Assembly: GCA_021648465.1 (NCBI GenBank)
Contig: JAKISR010000006.1
Location: forward strand, 1-54,853
DNA length: 54,853 bases
Direction of reading: 5' to 3'
DNA from: Sulfurimonas sp.
Lineage (GTDB): Bacteria > Campylobacterota > Campylobacteria > Campylobacterales > Sulfurimonadaceae
Made by a program: the position numbers and the translations under genes. A model generated the notes under the pieces. That model was not told the DNA's origin and ran no database searches. It worked only from the letters and a program-made list of their open reading frames with translations. This document shows positions 49,538 to 54,853 of the stretch, in pieces; the stretch's first letter is position 1, and each line of letters opens with the position of its first letter.

Positions 49538-50515
49538 TTACATTACAGAAAACGGCTGTATCTCATCTCTTGATACTAATGGCGAACCTTGTCTTTCATC
49601 ACCATCATAGGTTACCGCATAAACTTGATCTTCTTTTGTTTTACAATATGTAAGAATTATCTTTGTTGCTAATGCTTTGTCTTCATCACTTGCATCTCTA
49701 CTAAGCATTGCATGGGGACCTGGTAAACCTACTGTTTTTATATGATAATATTTATCATTTTGAATATCTTGTAAAAAACCATTTTCTTCTTGATTTCTAC
49801 CAACTACAAGTTTAGCACCATCTTTTAGACGAAGGTGACGACCATATTTCATAAGAGGAATATCTTTTACTTCAAAAATACCATGTTTGATAAAATCATT
49901 CATTTTTTTAGTAAAATTTTCATCGGTTAAAAGGCACCCACCACCAGGACTTTCAAAATCTTCTAACCCTATCTCTTTTGCTAACTCTAATTGTCTGTCA
50001 CGACTTCTTCCTGTAATACCCTCTAGCTTATCTCTATCTACCCAGCCATTCTCCTCTGCGATTGTAGGGGTCAACATTTTTGCAGACATTGGACGAAGAA
50101 GAAGACCATCACAGTTACTCTCATTAAGCACAGTTTGGAGAGCATCTTTATTTTGACTCATTGGGCGTTGTCCCATAACTTCACCGCTTATAAGAAACGA
50201 TGCACCCTCTGCTTCCATAATTCTTTTTGCAACAGCAAACATTTTTGAGTGGCAATCAATACATGGGTTAAAATGTTTTCCATACCCATGTTTAGGATCA
50301 AAAAGAACATCTTGCAAAAATTCACTCTGAATATCTATTATTTTTAGCTCTGCACCAACCTGTTTACACATGTTTTGCATATGCAACAATCTACTTTTTG
50401 TACTTCCAAAACCAGTATTTATATTTACTGCTAAGATATCTATGCCTTGGTCGATTATAAGCTTCATAGCTAGAGTTGAGTCTAGTCCACCACTAAAAAG
50501 TGCTATTGCTTTCAT
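49538..50515 (-). CDS. PP-loop ATPase (MnmA/ThiI-like) with C-terminal NFACT-R-like domain
   Basis: The 325-residue protein begins MKAIALFSGGLDSTLAMKL, the PP-loop pyrophosphatase motif SGGLDS (8-13) of tRNA-thiolating and related enzymes. Cys85 and Cys88 (NPCIDCH) and a later GGGCLLTD Cys may carry sulfur or bind metal. The C-terminal ~120 residues (KYGRHLRLKDGAKLVVGRNQEEN) resemble an NFACT-R type domain often annotated DUF814 or NFACT-R_2. It is likely a tRNA or sulfur-transfer enzyme; the exact reaction is unknown. AAGGAAATAG precedes the ATG. Confidence 0.75.
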   Translation of the reverse strand: MKAIALFSGGLDSTLAMKLIIDQGIDILAVNINTGFGSTKSRLLHMQNMCKQVGAELKIIDIQSEFLQDVLFDPKHGYGKHFNPCIDCHSKMFAVAKRIMEAEGASFLISGEVMGQRPMSQNKDALQTVLNESNCDGLLLRPMSAKMLTPTIAEENGWVDRDKLEGITGRSRDRQLELAKEIGLEDFESPGGGCLLTDENFTKKMNDFIKHGIFEVKDIPLMKYGRHLRLKDGAKLVVGRNQEENGFLQDIQNDKYYHIKTVGLPGPHAMLSRDASDEDKALATKIILTYCKTKEDQVYAVTYDGDERQGSPLVSRDEIQPFSVM

Positions 50516-50559
50516 CTATTTCCTTGTTCATTTTATAGTTTTAATTATGATATTATATA

Positions 50560-51804
50560 CTAATTATTACCTATTGGTTTTGAAGAATTTCTAGCCGATC
50601 TACTTCTAGGTCTATTTCTAGAGTTTCCTCTTCCTCCACCTTGTTTTATTGGCTCAGCTTTTATAGAAGGATCGGGCTTAAATCCTTTTAGCCATACTTT
50701 AGGAATATCTTTTTTAATTAACTTTTCTATATCTACTAAATATTCATGCTCATCTACGCAAACTAAAGATATCGCTTCACCCTCATTTCCAGCACGGCCT
50801 GTTCTGCCAATACGATGAATATAGTCCTCACTTACATTTGGAAGCTCATAGTTTACAACATGAGGAAGCTGATCTATATCTATCCCTCTTGCTGCGATAT
50901 CCGTTGCAACTAAAACTCTCTCTTTGCCTTTTTTAAAATCAGCCAAAGCTTTTGTTCTTGCATTTTGACTTTTATTTCCATGAATCGCTACTGCTGCAAT
51001 ACCATCTTTTTCAAGTTGTCCAGTTAAACGATTTGCTCCATGTTTTGTTCTTATAAAAACTAAAACTTGTTTCCACTTTCCCTCACTTATAAGATGTGAT
51101 AACAATTCTCGCTTACGAGTTTTATCTACATGATAAACAGCTTGCTTTACAGTTTCACTTGCAGTATTCCTACGAGCAACTTCTATAAGAGCTGGAGAAT
51201 TTAATAACCTATCTGATAATTTTTTAATCTCATCTGAATATGTAGCTGAAAAAAGTAAAGTTTGTTTTTGTTTTGGCAAAAGTGCTAATACCTTTTTTAT
51301 ATCATTTATAAAGCCCATATCTAACATTCTATCTGCTTCATCAAGAATAAAAAAATCAATATTTTTTAGACTTAGAGTCTTTTGAGATATATGATCTAAT
51401 AGTCGCCCTGGTGTTGCGATAATTATATCTACACCTTTTCTAAGTTTAGTAATCTGAGGATTTATCTTTACTCCACCAAATATTACAGCTGATTTAAATG
51501 GAAGATATTTTCCATACAGCTCAACACTCTCTCCAACTTGAGCAGCCAATTCTCTAGTTGGAGTAAGTATAAGTGCTCTAAGGGTATGCTTTGTTTTTGT
51601 AGGTTTAGCACGACTAAGTAGTTCTAAAAGCGGCAAAGTAAAACCTGCTGTTTTGCCTGTTCCTGTTTGTGCGCCTGCTAATATATCTTTTCTTTTTAAA
51701 ATAACAGGGATTGCTTGTTTTTGGATGGGGGTAGGCTCTGTATATCCTTGTTCCTTAATAGCTTTTAGTAATGGAGCTGATAAACCAAGTTTGTTAAATG
51801 ACAT
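50560..51804 (-). CDS. rhlE: DEAD-box RNA helicase, RhlE-like
   Basis: This ATP-dependent RNA helicase acts in RNA turnover and ribosome assembly. The 414 residues carry the Q motif (GYTEPTPIQKQAIP), Walker A AQTGTGKT (near 44-51), PTRELA, DEAD in FILDEADRMLD, SAT in LFSATYS, and motifs V and VI ATDIAARGID and HRIGRTGRAG. A basic Arg/Ser/Gly tail (about 385-414) binds RNA. AGGAAATAG precedes the ATG. It is divergent from the RecA2-like gene at 51906. Confidence 0.92.
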   Translation of the reverse strand: MSFNKLGLSAPLLKAIKEQGYTEPTPIQKQAIPVILKRKDILAGAQTGTGKTAGFTLPLLELLSRAKPTKTKHTLRALILTPTRELAAQVGESVELYGKYLPFKSAVIFGGVKINPQITKLRKGVDIIIATPGRLLDHISQKTLSLKNIDFFILDEADRMLDMGFINDIKKVLALLPKQKQTLLFSATYSDEIKKLSDRLLNSPALIEVARRNTASETVKQAVYHVDKTRKRELLSHLISEGKWKQVLVFIRTKHGANRLTGQLEKDGIAAVAIHGNKSQNARTKALADFKKGKERVLVATDIAARGIDIDQLPHVVNYELPNVSEDYIHRIGRTGRAGNEGEAISLVCVDEHEYLVDIEKLIKKDIPKVWLKGFKPDPSIKAEPIKQGGGRGNSRNRPRSRSARNSSKPIGNN

Positions 51805-51905
51805 CTATTTCCTAATATAAATCTTAATCCATAATAACATAATTTATGAGTATCTTGGATATAATTTTATCCATATTTACAAATACCTCTTTTTAGGATT
51901 TCTTT

Positions 51906-52628
51906 ATGTCAACAAAACAAATTATTATAAAACGTAACAAACACTTTGTACACCCTTGCCCGAGTGAAAAAAAACTCTCTTTATTAAACTTACTTATCTC
52001 TAAATATAGCGACAAACAAATTCTTGTTGTTAGAGCTAACTCTCTTGATGTTATAAAAGATGTTATTACAGCTGAAAATGTAACTATTTTAAATGATGTT
52101 GAACTTCAAGATTCAACTCAAAATTATGAAATTTTGATTAGTTTTGATTTGCCTGCAACTCCAACTCTATATATAAGCAGACTTTTTTGTGCAACTGAAA
52201 TAGCACTTATCCTACTTGATGAAAAAGAACAAAATAAGTTATACCCAATTGAGACTATTTTGAAAAGAGTAATTAAACAAAAAATTATTGAAGGTTTTGA
52301 GTATGAAGGAGATTTAAAATTAACAATAGCTAAAGAAAAACCAAAAAGAGAATACGCTTTTAAAATAGATACTCAAACTAAATCTGATAAAAAACCTTAT
52401 AATAAATCTGAAGACAAATCAAAAAAATGGGATAAAAAGAAGCGGGAGCCAAATAAGTTTTTAGGTAAAGATGAAAATGGAAAAGCTTTATTTTCTGGAA
52501 AAAGTGGAGACAGAAATCATCGATATGATGGAACTCCAAAAGACAAGCACAACGCTCCAAAAAAAGTTGGCAGAAAGATAATTATCAAAGCTCTTAAGAC
52601 AAAAGAAAGCCCTGATTCTAATTTTTAA
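51906..52628 (+). CDS. Stand-alone helicase RecA2-like protein with basic tail
   Basis: Residues ~10-130 follow the second RecA domain of DEAD-box helicases: a start like the RhlE linker region, then KQILVV, and NYEILISFDLPATPTLYISR aligned with motif VI surroundings of RhlE (VVNYELP...YIHRIGR). The Arg/His of motif VI are changed (YISRLFC), and there is no RecA1 domain, Walker A or DEAD box. A Lys-rich tail (about 145-240, with GKSGDRNHRYDG and PKKVGRKIIIK) resembles helicase RNA-binding tails. It is therefore not a helicase. It may be a partner or a decayed copy. AGGA precedes the ATG. Confidence 0.6.
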   Translation: MSTKQIIIKRNKHFVHPCPSEKKLSLLNLLISKYSDKQILVVRANSLDVIKDVITAENVTILNDVELQDSTQNYEILISFDLPATPTLYISRLFCATEIALILLDEKEQNKLYPIETILKRVIKQKIIEGFEYEGDLKLTIAKEKPKREYAFKIDTQTKSDKKPYNKSEDKSKKWDKKKREPNKFLGKDENGKALFSGKSGDRNHRYDGTPKDKHNAPKKVGRKIIIKALKTKESPDSNF

Positions 52629-54276
52629 AATCCACTAGCTTCCCACGTTTTAGTGTCGCTATTTTTCCACGATATTTACGAATATAAAAAGCTTTCTCTT
52701 CAAATGAAACAGTACTTTGTATATTTACTTTTTTTAATTCTCTTTCATAGTACTTCATTAAAAAAGTTATAAGCTCGGCTTTTAATGCTTCTTCATTTTC
52801 TAAAGATTTTATTTTATCATCTACGGCTATCGCCATTAAAGAAGGTTCATTAAATTTTTCTCTAAGAGCTAATGAAAATTCTGATGAATGAAACTGAAGA
52901 AGTGATGGATCTAGTACATCTAGTATCTGATTTATTAAGTAAGGTCTTTCTAAAACTGTTTTTATAAGACTTAACTCCCACATATCTTTATGACGAGATT
53001 CTTGCATAATGGGTATATTATAGTTAGTGTTTGTTAGTTTTATAAGTGATGGACCAACCCCCATACCACCTAAACGAGGGGCTAAATATGTCTTATACTC
53101 CTCCTGCAAAATAGGTGAAAGAGTTTTAAGATACCCTATGCCATCTTGCATACACTCCTCTTTAGCTTTTGGATCACGAAGATTATAAAGTGATAATATC
53201 TCATCTAAAACAAACTCTATAAAAGGTTTTGGTTCTCTTATCATATTTGCCAACTCTTCAATAGCACCATTTTTTACCATATCAGCTGGATCTAAATCAT
53301 CTCCAAAAATAATAACACCACCATTAAATCCACTGGCACTTAGTAATTTTGAAGCCTTTAGAGCCGCCCCACGACCTGCTTTATCTCCATCATAAGCCAT
53401 TATAATTTTGGGCTCACCTTTTCTAAGCAGTGGCAAATGCTCTGTTGTAAGTGCTGTCCCCAGAGTTGCAACTGCATTTATAAATCCAGCTTGATGAAGC
53501 ATAATAACATCAAGATAACCCTCTGTTATGATAATCTCTTTTGTTTTATGAATTGTTTGTCTTGCATGATGATAGGCATATAGAAGTCTAGATTTATTAA
53601 AAAATGGTGTCTCTGGGGAGTTTACATATTTTGCTTGATGTCCAGTTATTGTTCTTCCACCAAAGCCAACAACAGTTGCATTTGCAGAGTGAATTGGAAA
53701 AGTTATACGCTCTATAAATCTTGCGAAACTTCTTCTATTTTCACTATCATAACCAACAATTCCTACTTCAATCGCTTCACTCATGCTAAATTGTTGAGAT
53801 TTTATATAATCTATAGTTCCACTTGAATCAGGCGCATAGCCTATACCAAATTTTTCAACCGAACTATCATAAATACCACGCTCTTTTATGTACTCTAATG
53901 CTGTTGTTTTTGAGATTAAAAGTTTTTGATACCATTCATTTAATCTATCCATTATTTGTGAGCGCGGTTTATTGTGTTTGTTATCGGTATAAGTAAGTGA
54001 AAAATTATAAGAAGATGCCAGCTTCTCTAAAGCTTCTGGATAATTTAATTTTTCATACTCCATTATAAACTTGATACTGTCGCCACCGACTCCACAGCCA
54101 AAACAGTGATATATCTGCTTTGATGGACTTACTACAAAAGAAGCACTTTTTTCATCATGAAAAGGACATTGTGCTTTATAGTTTGCACCTGATTTTTTAA
54201 GTTCTAAATATGAACCTACAACATCAACAACATCAAGGCGTGCTTTTAGAGCTTCTATAGAATCTTGTGAAATCAT
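52618..54276 (-). CDS. dnaG: DNA primase DnaG
   Basis: DnaG makes RNA primers for replication. The ~552-residue protein has the CHC2 zinc finger (CPFHDEKSASFVV and YHCFGCGVGGD, about 36-67), the catalytic core, and the Toprim motifs IITEGYLDVIML and IMAYDGDKAGRGAALKA with the metal acids. A short C-terminal helicase-binding region follows. The ATG at 54276 (MISQDSIEALK) lies 7 bases past a TATAAT with no ribosome site, so the mRNA may be leaderless; a TTG at 54291 overlaps that box. The stop overlaps the convergent gene by 11 bases. Confidence 0.93.
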   Translation of the reverse strand: MISQDSIEALKARLDVVDVVGSYLELKKSGANYKAQCPFHDEKSASFVVSPSKQIYHCFGCGVGGDSIKFIMEYEKLNYPEALEKLASSYNFSLTYTDNKHNKPRSQIMDRLNEWYQKLLISKTTALEYIKERGIYDSSVEKFGIGYAPDSSGTIDYIKSQQFSMSEAIEVGIVGYDSENRRSFARFIERITFPIHSANATVVGFGGRTITGHQAKYVNSPETPFFNKSRLLYAYHHARQTIHKTKEIIITEGYLDVIMLHQAGFINAVATLGTALTTEHLPLLRKGEPKIIMAYDGDKAGRGAALKASKLLSASGFNGGVIIFGDDLDPADMVKNGAIEELANMIREPKPFIEFVLDEILSLYNLRDPKAKEECMQDGIGYLKTLSPILQEEYKTYLAPRLGGMGVGPSLIKLTNTNYNIPIMQESRHKDMWELSLIKTVLERPYLINQILDVLDPSLLQFHSSEFSLALREKFNEPSLMAIAVDDKIKSLENEEALKAELITFLMKYYERELKKVNIQSTVSFEEKAFYIRKYRGKIATLKRGKLVDFKN

Positions 54277-54282
54277 AAGAAG

Positions 54283-54288
54283 ATTATA
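54283..54288 (-). promoter_or_regulatory. Predicted -10 (TATAAT), leaderless-type, dnaG
   Basis: TATAAT on the minus strand ends 7 bases before the ATG at 54276. The bases between (CTTCTT) cannot bind the 16S tail. Confidence 0.5.
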
Positions 54289-54328
54289 CAAAAATGATAG
54301 TTAAAAAGAGTTTTACAAAGAGATAGCA

Positions 54329-54358
54329 CTGAGATAAATCACGGTCGATTTATCTCAG
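54329..54358. terminator. 12-bp perfect hairpin, probable terminator after the 43-aa gene
   Basis: CTGAGATAAATC (54329-54340) and GATTTATCTCAG (54347-54358) flank a 6-base loop. It lies between the small gene at 54390-54521 and the dnaG promoter, both on the minus strand. No strong T-tract follows, so termination may be partial. Confidence 0.5.
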
Positions 54359-54389
54359 AAAGGGAGAAATAAGATTTACAAAAATTTAA

Positions 54390-54521
54390 TTAATAAAGTT
54401 CTGTTGATGGATGATTTGGTTTACTCATCGGATCTTTTGTTTCTTGTTTGTCATAATATACAACATTTCCTGCTTGAAGAGCACCTAAAGTTAATGCAAC
54501 TAGTAAAATAATTTTTTTCAT
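54390..54521 (-). CDS. Small exported protein, 43 aa
   Basis: A 44-codon frame with AAAGGAAACAC just before the ATG encodes a signal peptide (MKKIILLVALTLGALQAG) and a mature peptide of only ~26 residues, polar with DKQETKDPMSKPNHPSTELY. The clear ribosome site, signal peptide and following hairpin make it likely real. No family is recognised. It is the gene upstream of dnaG on the same strand. Confidence 0.65.
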   Translation of the reverse strand: MKKIILLVALTLGALQAGNVVYYDKQETKDPMSKPNHPSTELY

Positions 54522-54805
54522 GTGTTTCCTTTGTTAAGAGTGCCTTACACTCTAGAATTTTAAATCAGAGTAATTTTATCCTATTTAACTTTTCTTGTTC
54601 ATATGCTTTCATAATTACTTGATTGTTTTAAGTTTCGTCTAATATAATTATAAATTATACTACCCCAAGAAAATCAAACAACTTTTTGTAAAGTTTAATT
54701 CTCAAAAGAGTAAAATTAAACAATAAACCCAAATAATTCCATAACTTTGCCGACACCTCTAAACTTATAAGAAACTCATCTTTTTTTGAATCCAGAAGCA
54801 CCAAA
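54522..54805. other. Intergenic stretch without a supported gene
   Basis: This very AT-rich region of ~284 bases contains the ribosome site and promoter region of the small gene. I see no coding frame with a ribosome site and no RNA gene. Confidence 0.45.
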
Positions 54806-54853
54806 TTAGGCTATAAAATCATTTATTATTTTTTTGACTCCATCCTTAGTAAA
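54806..54853 (-). CDS. Possible C-terminal end of a gene cut by the window edge
   Basis: On the minus strand a frame enters from outside and ends at TAA (54808-54806) after 15 codons reading FTKDGVKKIINDFIA, a plausible amphipathic C-terminal helix. It is too short to identify. Confidence 0.25.
   Translation of the reverse strand, partial: FTKDGVKKIINDFIA

Noticed and set aside
1..54853. Mobile elements, phage genes or integrons
   Set aside because: No transposase, integrase or terminal inverted repeats were recognised on either strand. The PIN pair is the only module with a mobile flavour.

Overview
The window looks like a chromosomal piece from an AT-rich Campylobacterota (Epsilonproteobacteria), most likely a Sulfurimonas-like sulfur oxidiser. 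This is inferred from very low GC, gene content (NFACT protein, Suv3-like helicase, TIGR04219-type barrel, YajQ, tRNA-Ser next to small conserved proteins), and RpoN-type promoters in front of hook genes. No species can be named from sequence alone. There is no rRNA, CRISPR array, phage or insertion sequence. One tRNA, tRNA-Ser(GGA), is present.

Layout. 1-1.7 kb: an envelope operon (beta-barrel, two poorly known proteins, the last one cut by the window edge). 1.9-7.2 kb: thiol peroxidase, then tsaD, a 42-aa membrane protein, dxr and cdsA in one tight minus-strand run, then a small acidic protein and an NFACT protein. 7.2-11.75 kb: a six-gene respiratory/sensory operon made of an SHP-like cytochrome c, a diheme cytochrome c, a cytochrome b561 fused to a second diheme cytochrome, a CpxP/Spy-like periplasmic protein, an OmpR-type regulator and its kinase. 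Two perfect 11-bp direct repeats lie just upstream of its promoter. 12-21.5 kb: a GDSL esterase, then a plus-strand corrinoid uptake and salvage block (TonB receptor, BtuF/D/C, a Cys-rich protein, CobU, CobS, CobC, CobT). A convergent PIN-toxin pair with a shortened antitoxin interrupts this block. 21.5-23.2 kb: two His-rich envelope proteins, possibly zinc-related.

23.2-34.1 kb: Suv3-like RNA helicase, M20 amidohydrolase, DUF481-type barrel, MFS permease, a B12-binding radical SAM protein, and a LapG/LapD pair (c-di-GMP-controlled periplasmic protease and its receptor). 34.4-42.4 kb: tRNA-Ser, a coiled-coil HTH protein, YajQ, an atypical fumarate reductase-like FrdA/FrdB pair without a membrane subunit, a hybrid histidine kinase, a D-2-hydroxyacid dehydrogenase and PurT. 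42.4-48.75 kb: the flagellar hook operon fliK-flgD-flgE2-flgE with two sigma-54 promoters. 48.8-54.9 kb: small secreted proteins, a degenerate GGDEF-fold protein, a PP-loop ATPase, RhlE, an unusual stand-alone helicase RecA2-like protein, and DnaG.

The most notable points are: (i) about ten genes whose TATAAT-like -10 box ends only 6-8 nt before the ATG with no Shine-Dalgarno, suggesting unusually frequent leaderless mRNAs; (ii) the cytochrome/two-component operon with its own operator-like repeats and a duplicated, fused diheme cytochrome; (iii) a FrdAB-like pair lacking the covalent-FAD histidine and carrying an extra Cys in the third Fe-S motif; (iv) a small ORF with its own promoter and ribosome binding site in front of the B12 receptor; (v) a motif-less RecA2-like protein beside rhlE.
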